64,000 nucleotides of DNA. It comes from Shewanella sp. MTB7 (GTDB lineage Bacteria > Pseudomonadota > Gammaproteobacteria > Enterobacterales > Shewanellaceae). The notes beneath the pieces were generated by a model that worked only from the letters and a program-made list of their open reading frames with translations, was not told the DNA's origin and made no database searches. Each line of letters opens with the position of its first letter. Positions within the stretch are counted from its first letter, which is position 1. The translations under genes were made by a program, and so were the position numbers. The stretch spans positions 744,001 to 808,000 of the forward strand of contig NZ_CP085636.1 of the NCBI RefSeq assembly GCF_027571385.1. The letters are read 5' to 3'. Below, in pieces: positions 31,042 to 40,082 of the stretch.

Positions 31042-32208
31042 ATGAAACGGATTTTACTGTTAACCCTATGTGCATTTTCTAGCGCGGCCATCGCCGTTGA
31101 ACCTCTGTTTGAAACACCAGAAAATATGGAGCCGACATGGGTTGATGAGATCCTGTCAGTCTTTGGTGCCGATGGTGAGTTTGATGACAGCAAAGCCATC
31201 GATATGAGTTACCTGCCAACGGCATATTACACGCCAGAGAAAAAGTTTGGTATAGGCCTGTTAATGGTCGGGTTATACAAAACCGACAACGCAACAAGTG
31301 AAGAGCAGCCATCCTCGTTAGTGTTAAATTCGTTTGTGTCGATGAACAACTCCTATGGCGTTGCAATTGAAAACATGACATTTTTCAACCAAGGTAAGCA
31401 ACGATTATTGTTGGAGTTAGAGCTGCACAATGAAGCTTCGGTTTATTATGGTCAAGGTATCACACAAGGTAATCTAGACCGTAATCATCATGAGTTTGAG
31501 GAGCAGTTATACAGCTTCAAGCCTCGCTGGATGACAGAAGTTGCGGATAACTATTTTATCGGTGTTGGCGCTGATTTTATCTACGCCAGTGCAGAACAAT
31601 TTCAGTTAGCAGAAACTGAAATTCCAGTGGACTCAACCGATATTTTGCCTAACAACGTGAGTTCTGGTGTCGTGGTAACCAGTATCTATGATTCACGAGA
31701 TTATCGCTTAAATGCTACCAAAGGTTGGTTATTTCAAATTGATGCCGGCTTATATCAAAACAGTGAATACGCTTCGTTTTCGACCTATGACATTGAGTTA
31801 GCCAATTACATAGACTTGAGTTCAACATCTTTGTTGAGCTCAGCGCCGGGACTTATCGCATGGCAAGTTCAGGGACATTTTACCGATGGTGATGTGCCTT
31901 GGAATTTGTTACCTGATTTAGGTGGTTCTAATGCCATGCGCGGTTATATTAAAGGGCGTTATCGTGATGAGCAGATGATGATGGGACAAGTTGAGTATCG
32001 CTTACCCGTATTCCAACGTTATGGCATGGTCTTTTGGGGCGCAGTCGGCAGCGTAGCACCAAAGATAAACGATCTGACTGAGGAGTTATTAACTTCATAT
32101 GGCACCGGGTTTCGTTTTAAAATCAAAGACAACATCAATTTGCGTCTTGATGTGGGCGTAGGTGAAAATGAAACCAATTTCTATCTGAATGTGAATGAAG
32201 TTTTCTAG
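31042..32208 (+). CDS. BamA/TamA-like outer-membrane beta-barrel protein (Bac_surface_Ag)
   Basis: 388 residues from ATG 31042 (MKRILLLTLCAFSSAAIA signal peptide). A TTG 15 bp further upstream would only lengthen the signal region. The mature protein is a 16-strand-type barrel without evident POTRA domains. Family marks are the early segment YTPEKKFGIGLLMVG, IYDSRDYRLNATKGWLF (the D-R/N-P-x-G-like strand of the surface-antigen family), GGSNAMRGYIKGRYRD with the conserved RGY-type loop, and a C-terminal barrel strand ending NEVF. Lacking POTRA, it is not BamA or TamA themselves. Its stop overlaps the next gene by 14 bp, so the two are probably coupled. Confidence 0.8.
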   Translation: MKRILLLTLCAFSSAAIAVEPLFETPENMEPTWVDEILSVFGADGEFDDSKAIDMSYLPTAYYTPEKKFGIGLLMVGLYKTDNATSEEQPSSLVLNSFVSMNNSYGVAIENMTFFNQGKQRLLLELELHNEASVYYGQGITQGNLDRNHHEFEEQLYSFKPRWMTEVADNYFIGVGADFIYASAEQFQLAETEIPVDSTDILPNNVSSGVVVTSIYDSRDYRLNATKGWLFQIDAGLYQNSEYASFSTYDIELANYIDLSSTSLLSSAPGLIAWQVQGHFTDGDVPWNLLPDLGGSNAMRGYIKGRYRDEQMMMGQVEYRLPVFQRYGMVFWGAVGSVAPKINDLTEELLTSYGTGFRFKIKDNINLRLDVGVGENETNFYLNVNEVF

Positions 32209-32209
32209 T

Positions 32210-32980
32210 ATGATGAAGAATTGCTTCACTGCGAATACGTTCACTTTTTTACTCATGTTAGCGCCATTGCTAGTGACTAATACAGCCTCTGCAAGTGAAC
32301 AACAAAAGCAAGAACATCAGTTCACAAAGTGCAGCCGCATCTCGAATTATGTCATTTATCTGAGTGGCATAAATGTTGGAATCATGAATCGAACTGAGGC
32401 TTGGCAGGGAAAGACAGCGGTCGTTACCTCAACAAGCGAAGCCAGCATTTTAGGCATCGGCACTCATTACGAGCAGCGGGCAGAGCTATCTTGGTCGAAT
32501 ATCAATAATGTATGGCTAACCGATACCTTTCATCAAAAAGTGACCGGTTTTCGCTCGAGAGACATGCAGGTAACTTTTGCTAATCATGGCCTCGAGTCTC
32601 GGGTTGATATTGATGGTGATATCGACACTTATAAATCTGCAGAGATCCCTTTGCGAGATGTGGACACCTTGGCAATTCAAATTCGTGAGTACTTGCTACA
32701 AGGTCGAAAGCAGTTTGCCTTGATCAGGCAAGCGTCCGATGCGATAGAATCTTATCAGTTCTATGTTGAAGAAGTGCAAACAGCAAACATCGAACCATGG
32801 GGTGAACTAACCTTAATTCCTGTTGTGCAAACAGGGGCAGAAGACGTCACTTACTACTTTGCTCCTGCAATGGATTACCAATTAATTAAAGCCAAGTATC
32901 ACGGCATTATACTCCAAGGCCTGATCGAACTTGATAGTTACACCTCATCTTGCGAGCTAAGTGTAGCTCGCTATCCTTGA
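32210..32980 (+). CDS. Periplasmic DUF3108-like protein
   Basis: About 256 residues. Possible starts are ATG 32195, 32210 and 32213. I take 32210, which gives MMKNCF... and a clean signal peptide (to about TASA). The 32195 start would overlap the barrel gene by 14 bp; 32210 starts 1 bp after its stop. The mature region (ISNYVIYLSGINVGIMNRTEAW..., later DVDTLAIQIREYLL and ...YYFAPAMDYQLIKAKYHG) follows the beta-rich pattern of DUF3108 proteins. These are exported proteins of unknown role, often with a lipocalin or LolA-like look. Pairing with an outer-membrane barrel suggests a periplasmic partner of it. Function not assigned. Confidence 0.65.
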   Translation: MMKNCFTANTFTFLLMLAPLLVTNTASASEQQKQEHQFTKCSRISNYVIYLSGINVGIMNRTEAWQGKTAVVTSTSEASILGIGTHYEQRAELSWSNINNVWLTDTFHQKVTGFRSRDMQVTFANHGLESRVDIDGDIDTYKSAEIPLRDVDTLAIQIREYLLQGRKQFALIRQASDAIESYQFYVEEVQTANIEPWGELTLIPVVQTGAEDVTYYFAPAMDYQLIKAKYHGIILQGLIELDSYTSSCELSVARYP

Positions 32981-33351
32981 TGCTCTTAAGCCCTCATAAA
33001 AGCTATTCACCACTGAGGACAAGGAGAACTACGGAGAAAGGCAACGGCTAAAAGCCTTTGGAAATACTCCAGCTCTTCTGTGCTTACTTAGTAGGCAGGG
33101 CTTTAGCCCATCAATAACTTATATCGTATATACAAACCTGACGGCATAAATGCCGACCTACAATAGAAGAAGGCTTGATCGTATATTCTTCTCTGCTTGA
33201 CCCGTAAGCAAAGCATTCCGTGCAGCCGTAGGCCATTCCGTTATCTGTAGCCGCTTGTGGCATTCGTTTTTATATTAGCGAAGTATTTAGTAGAGAGCTT
33301 GCGAACATACTCGTAGGCATGAAGTGCCGTCCTAGCAGGGCGAAGCCCGCT
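32981..33351. repeat. Intergenic region with REP-like palindromes
   Basis: 371 bp without a gene, carrying several short palindromes in a row: GGGC-TTTA-GCCC at 33098-33109, CGGCAT-AA-ATGCCG at 33142-33155, GGCA...TGCC at 33316-33328, GGGC-GAA-GCCC at 33338-33348, plus a stretch near 33008 resembling one near 39238. The GGGC/GCCC palindromes recur elsewhere in the window (39614-39630, 40233-40243). The last palindrome ends only a few bases before the accC stop codon and could serve as its transcription end. Confidence 0.6.
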
Positions 33352-34710
33352 CTATGTGTTGCCTAAAATACTCTTCTCAAGATAATGTATCGACTGTCCA
33401 CCTTCTGTAAATCCTTCATCTTTTAGTATCTGCTGTAACAGTGGGATATTGGTTGCTATGCCTTCGATGATGAGCTCGTTTAGAGCGGTTTGCATACGAG
33501 CGATGGCTTCATCTCGTGTTGCGGCCCAAGTGATCAGCTTGCCTATCATGGAGTCATAAAAAGGAGGAACTGTGTAGCCTGAATAGAGGTGAGAGTCCCA
33601 ACGTACGCCAAGGCCACCGGGGGCGTGAATAGCTGTGATAGTTCCGGGGGATGGGGTGAATGTATTGGGGTCTTCAGCACTGATGCGGCACTCTATGCTG
33701 TGGCCATTGAGTTGAATATCTTGTTGTTTAATCGTGAGCGGTTTGCCCGATGCTATCTCAAGCTGCGCCTGAATCAGATCGACGCCAGTGACCATCTCAG
33801 TGATGGGGTGTTCCACCTGAATACGGGTATTCATCTCGATAAAGTAAAATTCACCATCCTCATAGAGAAATTCGAAAGTGCCGGCTCCGCGATAACCTAT
33901 CGCAACACAAGCGTCGGCGCACTGTGTGCCTATCTGGTTGCGGATGAGGCTATCTATTCCTAACGCGGGTGCTTCCTCTACTACTTTTTGGTGTCTGCGC
34001 TGCATGGAGCAGTCACGTTCGCCTAAATGTATTGCATTTCCTTGGCCATCAGAGAGGATCTGAACTTCAATATGGCGAGGCTTTTGAAGGTACTTCTCCA
34101 TGTAGACATCGCCATTAGCAAAGGCGGCTTTGGCTTCGGCCTGAGTGAGTTCGATAGCTGATAGCAGTTCATCTTGATGATGTACCACTCGCATTCCACG
34201 GCCGCCACCACCTGCGGTAGCCTTGATTATCACCGGATAACCGATACGGTCTGCTATTGCTTGATTCAGTTTATGATCTTGAGTCAGCGTGCCATCAGAG
34301 CCCGGTACTGTGGGCACGCCAGCTTGTTTCATTGCACTAATCGCTGAAACTTTATCACCCATCAGGCGTATCACATCGGCATTGGGGCCGATAAAGGTAA
34401 AGCCACTACGTTCAACCTGTTCGGCAAAGTCGGCGTTTTCAGAGAGAAAACCATAACCAGGGTGGATGGCATCAGCATTCGATTGTGATGCTGCTGCAAT
34501 TATCGCTGCAATATTAAGGTAGCTTGATAATGGGGATGGCTTGCCTATACAGATGGTTTTATCTGCGTACTTAAGATGGAGCAGATCTCTGTCTGCCGTA
34601 GAATGAATCGCCACAGTCTCAATACCAAGCTGAGAGCAGGCGCGTTGAATTCTTAACGCTATCTCACCACGATTGGCAATCAATACGCGTTTCAAAGGAG
34701 CTGGCTTCAT
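33352..34710 (-). CDS. accC: Acetyl-CoA carboxylase biotin carboxylase subunit
   Basis: ATP-grasp enzyme that carboxylates biotin on AccB with bicarbonate and ATP, the first half of malonyl-CoA synthesis. The 452 residues are full length. Seen in order: [14 protein letters not shown] (8-21), the [14 protein letters not shown] nucleotide loop, the [10 protein letters not shown] and [13 protein letters not shown] segments, and [11 protein letters not shown] (catalytic region). It lies 78 bp after accB, and the spacer carries a 7-bp tandem repeat. The usual downstream prmA/dusB/fis genes are absent here, so it may be one of two accBC sets in the genome. Confidence 0.94.
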   Translation of the reverse strand: MKPAPLKRVLIANRGEIALRIQRACSQLGIETVAIHSTADRDLLHLKYADKTICIGKPSPLSSYLNIAAIIAAASQSNADAIHPGYGFLSENADFAEQVERSGFTFIGPNADVIRLMGDKVSAISAMKQAGVPTVPGSDGTLTQDHKLNQAIADRIGYPVIIKATAGGGGRGMRVVHHQDELLSAIELTQAEAKAAFANGDVYMEKYLQKPRHIEVQILSDGQGNAIHLGERDCSMQRRHQKVVEEAPALGIDSLIRNQIGTQCADACVAIGYRGAGTFEFLYEDGEFYFIEMNTRIQVEHPITEMVTGVDLIQAQLEIASGKPLTIKQQDIQLNGHSIECRISAEDPNTFTPSPGTITAIHAPGGLGVRWDSHLYSGYTVPPFYDSMIGKLITWAATRDEAIARMQTALNELIIEGIATNIPLLQQILKDEGFTEGGQSIHYLEKSILGNT

Positions 34711-34756
34711 CCGTCTCTATTCCCTTGGCTATGTATTAAAAATGTGGCTAACTTTT

Positions 34757-34784
34757 CGATACTCGATACTCGATACTCGATACT
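34757..34784. repeat. Tandem repeat, four copies of CGATACT between accB and accC
   Basis: Four perfect 7-bp units in a row fill 28 of the 78 bases between the accB stop and the accC start. Unit count is prone to slippage; a change would alter the spacer length by 7 bp steps. Confidence 0.9.
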
Positions 34785-34788
34785 ACTT

Positions 34789-35262
34789 TTATTCATCCTC
34801 GATAACTATTAAGGCTTGATCGAACTCGACCCCTTCGCCGTTTTCAACAAGGATCTTGGTGATGATGCCTGAGCGTACCGCTTCTATCTGATTCATCATC
34901 TTCATCGCTTCGATAATGCAGATAATCTGTCCCTGTTGGACCTTTTGGCCTACTTTACACAGAAGCTCCGCATCTGGCGACGGAGAAAGATAGAAGGTGC
35001 CGACCATAGGTGAGATAACCGTGTTAGCCTCATTAAAATCGGCTAAATCCTCTGTATCTAGTGCACTCACTCCGGTGTTCATCGTCGTGTTTACCAATTG
35101 AGAGGAGGAAGCAGAGTAGACTTGCTGACTTGGCTGCTCCAAGCTTTTATGGGGAACATATTGACAGATCCTCACCGATTCTTCACCTTCGGTGACCTCG
35201 AGCTCAGCGATGCCGGACTCTTGTACTAACTCGATCAGCTTTTTAATTTTTCTAATATCCAT
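34789..35262 (-). CDS. accB: Acetyl-CoA carboxylase biotin carboxyl carrier protein
   Basis: Carrier subunit whose biotin shuttles CO2 between AccC and the carboxyltransferase. The 157 residues show the N-terminal [17 protein letters not shown] helix, a Ser/Gln/Thr-rich linker (about 40-75) and the C-terminal biotinyl domain (about 82-157). The biotinylation motif is EAMKM, with Lys121. VSP-type start of the domain ([14 protein letters not shown]) is as in E. coli, including the thumb region. ATG at 35262. It follows aroQ by 38 bp. Confidence 0.96.
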   Translation of the reverse strand: MDIRKIKKLIELVQESGIAELEVTEGEESVRICQYVPHKSLEQPSQQVYSASSSQLVNTTMNTGVSALDTEDLADFNEANTVISPMVGTFYLSPSPDAELLCKVGQKVQQGQIICIIEAMKMMNQIEAVRSGIITKILVENGEGVEFDQALIVIEDE

Positions 35263-35300
35263 GGTGGTTCCAATTAGTCACTGGTGAAAATGTCTACGAA

Positions 35301-35750
35301 CTAGGCAGGTGTTTCTTGTAAGCGACTTATCGCTGCTTTGAGCGCAAATTGGTATCCATCGGCACCTAAGCCACAGATAACACCGATGGCTTTATCTGAA
35401 AAATAGGAGTGATGACGAAAAGGCTCTCGGGCATGAACATTTGATAGATGGACTTCGATAAAGGGGATCGCTACACCTAAAATCGCATCTCTTATGGCAA
35501 CGCTGGTATGAGTAAATGCAGCGGGGTTGATAATGATAAATTCGGCATCTGTTTGATGAATGGCGTCAATTAACTCGTGCTCAGCATTGGATTGAATATG
35601 CTCCAACTCAATCCCTGCATTATTGGCGACACTTTGCAGGTTCTGGACAATACTGTCTAAGGTGTGGTGCCCATAATGACCAGGCTCGCGACGGCCTAAT
35701 AGGTTCAGATTCGGCCCGTTGACCAATAGAATTTTTGCTTTGCCACTCAT
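35301..35750 (-). CDS. aroQ: 3-dehydroquinate dehydratase, type II
   Basis: Shikimate-pathway enzyme converting 3-dehydroquinate to 3-dehydroshikimate. I start it at ATG 35750, giving [19 protein letters not shown] and 149 residues, near the type II norm; an AGGA lies 7 bases upstream. An upstream ATG at 35786 would add 12 residues that do not fit the family. Active-site segments are [17 protein letters not shown] (Tyr of the lid), [35 protein letters not shown] and GLGADGY. aroQ-accB-accC is a common gammaproteobacterial order. Confidence 0.95.
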   Translation of the reverse strand: MSGKAKILLVNGPNLNLLGRREPGHYGHHTLDSIVQNLQSVANNAGIELEHIQSNAEHELIDAIHQTDAEFIIINPAAFTHTSVAIRDAILGVAIPFIEVHLSNVHAREPFRHHSYFSDKAIGVICGLGADGYQFALKAAISRLQETPA

Positions 35751-35947
35751 ATCAAAATCCTTTGAGAATACTGATGAATAGTGCATTAAGGCACTGATAA
35801 GAATAATAGTCTGATTTCACCAGAAGTTGACGACGATGTCGACACATGACTGCTTTTTCGACGAAAATTAGGGGGGTATTATGAAAATATTATGGTATTA
35901 GCAAGTTTCCTGTTGTTCTCTGTGGGGAGATAACTTCGATTTTAGTG

Positions 35948-36463
35948 TCAGCACTGGAGTCCAAACTTAGTTCTCAGTAGCGGAAGTAATTGCTCTAGTT
36001 TGATATAACCCCGTAGATAACCGCTTAAGTTGCCATTCTCATCGGTGATCAAGGTCATTGGTGTGGCTGGTAGAGCACCTAGCTCACCCATCATGGTTTT
36101 CCCCACGAGATAACCGGGGAAGTTTAACTTCATTCTCCATAACTCTCTTCTTAGTGTCACTTTGTCCCCGTGGCTCCCTAATGCCACTATGTTGACGGCA
36201 GTAGGACATTGCTGTAACAGTCTATTGAAGGCTTTACCTTGCTTGAAACACCAGGAGCACTGAGGTTCGAAAAACATCATCAAAGTGGGTTTCCCCTTTA
36301 GCTTTTGCAGATTTTCTACTTTGTGGCTAGTCAGATTCTCATGCTGGTATGCTAATAATTGTGGTCCTAGATCAGGCTCCGCCGCTTTGGTCGGTGCTAT
36401 TTGACCCAGCAAGAGTGATATCAACAAAAATAGTATAACCATTGCGTACTTCAGGTTGCGCAT
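35948..36463 (-). CDS. Exported redoxin with CSWC motif, partner of the TonB receptor
   Basis: 171 residues. A signal or anchor segment (about 1-28) is followed by a thioredoxin/TlpA-like fold with FFEPQCSWCFKQG (Cys69, Cys72) and a cis-proline region LPATPMTLI. A further Cys is the last residue. It lies 86 bp downstream of the TonB receptor on the same strand, so it is likely co-transcribed. A periplasmic thiol-redox role, perhaps keeping the receptor's Cys-X2-Cys or a thiol-bound metal ligand reduced, is inference. Confidence 0.72.
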   Translation of the reverse strand: MRNLKYAMVILFLLISLLLGQIAPTKAAEPDLGPQLLAYQHENLTSHKVENLQKLKGKPTLMMFFEPQCSWCFKQGKAFNRLLQQCPTAVNIVALGSHGDKVTLRRELWRMKLNFPGYLVGKTMMGELGALPATPMTLITDENGNLSGYLRGYIKLEQLLPLLRTKFGLQC

Positions 36464-36549
36464 AGAGGAGATCTCCTTTTGACCTATAGGACCACAAGAA
36501 ATTTGTGGCCCAGATCCTATGTTTGATATCTATCTGATTAAGATGATAG

Positions 36550-38721
36550 TTAGAAGTGCGCCTTGACACCTGCGTAGATTTCGCGACCTCGCAATGGTCC
36601 CCAAATATAGGCGACGTCATAGCCTCCGTCTGCATCGAAAAACAATGGTGTTTCTCCTTCATTCACCTGAGTGTAATCTAGCAGGTTATTGACTCCTGCA
36701 TAAAAATCGACATTGTCGGTAAGCGACTTAGTGATCTTAAGATCCAGTGTCCAGTATGAGGGGGCATCGGTAGACTTCTTCGATGAAGCGATGACATCGC
36801 CATTAACATCGACTTGGTTATAGCCTTCGTAGCCATATTCAGACAAATCACGGCCACCAATCCAGACTAAGTTAGCAAACAGATCCCAACCATGAACATT
36901 CCAGTCGGCATTAAGGGTCAAACGTTGCTCTATGGGGGCGAGAGAGTATGAAGATTTAAAGGCATCGTCGTAGAAGAATCCTTCAGCGGTGAAGTTTAAT
37001 GTCAGATCATCGGTGATGTCATAACCCAAGGCAAGATCTGCGGTGGTTACTCTTGCATCGCCTTGCAACTGAGTTAACAGAGGAACACCGTCAGCGGTTT
37101 CACTCAACATGGCCAAGTTTTCGACTTGAGTCCAAGCAAATGACGTCGTCGCTGTCAATTGGTCTGCACTATAGCTCAATGCATAGGTCGCTGAGGTAGA
37201 ACGTTCCAGCTCTTGGATATCAATATCGAAGCCCAAAGATGCATCTAACACACCGTGATCCGTCTCGAAGAAAGACAGAGGCGCACGATAACCTCGGCCA
37301 GCCGACAAGCGTGAGGTCCAGCTATCATTGTGGTTGTAACGCATATCAATGCGAGGCGCTAAGATAGATTTATCGATCTCTTTACCCGGTTTTTTGGGGT
37401 CGATAAAATCGGCCTGCACATGGTCATAGCGTAGTGCCATGTTGATTTCCAGATCATCAGTAGCCTGCCAAGTATCTTGCAGGTAAAAGCCCTGAACATC
37501 ATAGTCAAAAGAGTCGGACACGTAGTTTGGATTCCCCTCACCGCTGGAGCTGGACCGCATCTCTTCAGTGCGGCGATCCGAACCGAATGTCAGTAGGTGG
37601 TTATCATTGAGAAAGTAATTAAAACGGGCATCTAGGTACAACATCTTGTCTTCGGCATAATAACGAAAGCCTTCGTAGAAAGAGTCTTGAATATGGTCTG
37701 AATAGCTGCCAGACAGAGTCATGTTCCAGTTATCATTGAGTTCGCGCAGCCAACTCAGCGATAACTCATCCCGTTGAGTGTGGATCCACTCAGTGGTTTC
37801 CCATGCTTTGCCTATGAATTTATTGCGAACATCGCCACCTTCGAAAATAACGTCGGAAGCGATGTTGTCGAATGAGGACAGTACATCACCTATGCTGTCG
37901 GCTTTACCATCGGCAAAAGTTTCACCTAGCATAGGACCACCGAAAATTTCTGAATTTACATTAGAGTATCGCAGCACGAGATTATCCCGTTCAGTGAGAT
38001 CGTGAGAGACACGCACAGTAAAAGTTCGGTTGTCTTGGCTGGGAGCTTCATTAACCTTATTATTATCTTCATCCGCCTGCTCTCGACTGTCATATTGCGC
38101 GATCAGTGTGGCTCGAGTACGTTCATCTTCGCTGACTCCAGTACCCAGAATACCTATTTTACGGTTACCGTTTTCACCCATAGATACATCGAGTGCAGCA
38201 CCGTTTTCGGTCGCTGTTTTGGTGATGATATTGATGGTACCACCAATCGCTTCCGGAGCGATTAGTGAGGCACCTGCACCGCGTGCCACTTCGATGCGAT
38301 CTAGGCCTGTTGTGGGGATTGCATCGACAGCATAGTAACCGGCTATCATGGCATGAACCGGCAAACCATCGACTAGAATGGTGGTTTGTTCACCACGTAG
38401 ACCGTTGAGCATTATACGTTTAACACCACACATGGAGCATTCGTTGGACACCCGGACACCCGGAGTGTTGTTGATAGCCTCAGTTAGGTTGACCGCGTTT
38501 TTATTGTCCATCAACTCGGAGCTGATAACCTCTGTTTTCATTATACTGTCGGATAACATCCCCGCTTTTTCTAGACGCTGGCGAACCCCACGCACTTCAA
38601 TTTTTTCTATTGAGCTTTTTTCTGCCTGAGCTTTAGTGGGCTCTACCTTGGTATGGGCCTGCACAGAAGATGTCTGAGTGGCTAAAAATACTGCTAGTGC
38701 AACTAAGGTTTTCTTAAACAT
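36550..38721 (-). CDS. TonB-dependent receptor with Cys-X2-Cys plug motif
   Basis: Outer-membrane receptor of the FepA/BtuB type; 723 residues from ATG 38721 (MFKKTLVALAVFLATQTSSVQA signal peptide). A longer in-frame start at 38781 would put 20 non-hydrophobic residues before the signal, so I prefer the internal one. An energy-coupling region (about IEKIEVRGVRQRL) precedes the plug (about 60-180), which has NECSMCGVKRIMLNGLRG with Cys95 and Cys98, then ILVDGLPVHAM. The barrel ends ...YAGVKAHF. The Cys-X2-Cys is not found in ordinary siderophore receptors and hints at a metal or thiol ligand. Ligand not known. Confidence 0.88.
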   Translation of the reverse strand: MFKKTLVALAVFLATQTSSVQAHTKVEPTKAQAEKSSIEKIEVRGVRQRLEKAGMLSDSIMKTEVISSELMDNKNAVNLTEAINNTPGVRVSNECSMCGVKRIMLNGLRGEQTTILVDGLPVHAMIAGYYAVDAIPTTGLDRIEVARGAGASLIAPEAIGGTINIITKTATENGAALDVSMGENGNRKIGILGTGVSEDERTRATLIAQYDSREQADEDNNKVNEAPSQDNRTFTVRVSHDLTERDNLVLRYSNVNSEIFGGPMLGETFADGKADSIGDVLSSFDNIASDVIFEGGDVRNKFIGKAWETTEWIHTQRDELSLSWLRELNDNWNMTLSGSYSDHIQDSFYEGFRYYAEDKMLYLDARFNYFLNDNHLLTFGSDRRTEEMRSSSSGEGNPNYVSDSFDYDVQGFYLQDTWQATDDLEINMALRYDHVQADFIDPKKPGKEIDKSILAPRIDMRYNHNDSWTSRLSAGRGYRAPLSFFETDHGVLDASLGFDIDIQELERSTSATYALSYSADQLTATTSFAWTQVENLAMLSETADGVPLLTQLQGDARVTTADLALGYDITDDLTLNFTAEGFFYDDAFKSSYSLAPIEQRLTLNADWNVHGWDLFANLVWIGGRDLSEYGYEGYNQVDVNGDVIASSKKSTDAPSYWTLDLKITKSLTDNVDFYAGVNNLLDYTQVNEGETPLFFDADGGYDVAYIWGPLRGREIYAGVKAHF

Positions 38722-39764
38722 AGATCTTGTCTCGGTAGATACCCATCCAACGAAGGCGTTAGCTCTCTCTGTAAATGTCATGGCCGCTATTTAGCGAATG
38801 GCAACTCCCTTGGTGGCTTCGCTTTGTTGACGGACATTGTTCCAACCACAGCTACAGGGCAACGTTCTAAATGGATTAGGTATGAATTAATAAGGGTACC
38901 TGACCGATGACAAGAAGAAGGTCATCAAGTCGGTAATAGGAATGTTAATGAGAGTTATTCGTAATGGCAATGTTGTTTTAATCAAATTCAATATAGGTTT
39001 TCAAAACTTATAATTTGATCACAAAGTGTTGCTATATAAGGTAATTTGTATTCCAGTTCAGAGAGTGGTGTGGTAGGGAAGTGTGGCGTATGTCATTTAT
39101 CGTGGGGTAATTCCACTAACGATAGCGACGATGACAAGGTTGTTTCATCATCACTGTCTTGTCTCAGAAGCACTAATTTCTCGCTGGTTCGATTTTTCTC
39201 TCTGATTAATTATGCTTGAATTGATCTTCTCTTTCTCACCACGGAGCGTGTGTGCTACACGGAGGTAAAGCTGGAGGTCTATTCTCCCCGTGGTAGATGG
39301 CCTTCGAATGAAGACTGATTACATTTTCTTGGCTTGAGCCTCTGGTTGAATTAGTTATTTGGAAATGGGATTGATGGTCGAATCTTCATGGATACCTATC
39401 GCCTCCAGCGTGGTATGTGCAGCTACCTCTGTGAGACGTCGCGACTATAGTCCTTGTAGGCTCTGCGATGACTTCTATGTTATCGAAGCTCGCAGCCGCT
39501 CTACACCTGTTCATCTATCTCTTTGATTGTAGTTTCTGGGGTAGCTATAATCTGTTTTCAGGCTTTTCTGCCGTCATTCTGAACTTTTTTTATTGCTAAA
39601 ATAGAATTCAGCTCGAGGGTAAAGCCCTCGTAAAACTCATCACAATATAAAGCTAAGGGAAGGATTTGAATCGCTACCATAACTTAAGTATTGTGGTTAT
39701 ATAATGTTAAGAATTAATCGAAAATGAGTAATTCTTCACGCTAGTTATATACTTAGGAGTACCA
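38722..39764. other. 1.0-kb intergenic region without a recognisable gene
   Basis: No ORF here looks coding. Near 38905-38932 a GATGAC/GTCATC hairpin lies about 190 bp upstream of the TonB receptor start. A perfect palindrome CGAGGG-TAAAG-CCCTCG is at 39614-39630, one of the GGGCTTT-type palindromes seen elsewhere, and a repeat-like stretch near 39238 resembles one near 33008. I looked for a cobalamin riboswitch upstream of the receptor and did not find its conserved boxes. Confidence 0.55.
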
Positions 39765-40082
39765 ATGTCAGTTATCGCAGATACGCCTAATCCTCCATAT
39801 TTTGCAGTTATCTTCACTTCTATTCGTACAGAAGGTGATAATGGCTATGGTGAAATGGCAAATAGAATGGTTGAATTGGCAGAGCTGCAACCTGGATTTT
39901 TGGGTATAGAATCTGCAAAAGAAGATGTCGGTATAACAGTTTCTTACTGGGCAAACCTAGACTCAATTAAAAATTGGAAAGCTAACTCAGAGCACTTAGA
40001 AGCTCAAAAAACGGGTCGTACGTCTTGGTATGAATCTTTTAAGGTTCGTATTTCAAAAGTTGAGCGAGATTACGGCATATAA
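39765..40082 (+). CDS. Antibiotic biosynthesis monooxygenase (ABM) family protein
   Basis: 105 residues with the ferredoxin-like ABM fold: YFAVIFTSIRTEGDNGY at the start, then MVELAELQPGFLGIES and ITVSYWANLDSIKNWKAN, then HLEAQKTGRTSWYESFKVRISKVER. Members are small dimeric cofactorless oxygenases or haem-degrading IsdG-like enzymes; most have no known substrate. ATG 39765 has a TTAGGAG Shine-Dalgarno. The gene stands alone among repeat-rich DNA. Confidence 0.82.
   Translation: MSVIADTPNPPYFAVIFTSIRTEGDNGYGEMANRMVELAELQPGFLGIESAKEDVGITVSYWANLDSIKNWKANSEHLEAQKTGRTSWYESFKVRISKVERDYGI

Noticed and set aside
38002..38629. Overlapping plus-strand ORFs across the Cys-X2-Cys TonB receptor
   Set aside because: Shadows of the receptor frame on the opposite strand.
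38722..39000. Possible cobalamin riboswitch upstream of the TonB receptor
   Set aside because: No GCCACTG or B12-box-like sequence; only a short GATGAC/GTCATC hairpin is present.
38960..39030. Possible CRP or Fur site before the TonB receptor
   Set aside because: Only one half-site (GATCACA) is present, and no 19-bp Fur-like dyad is seen.
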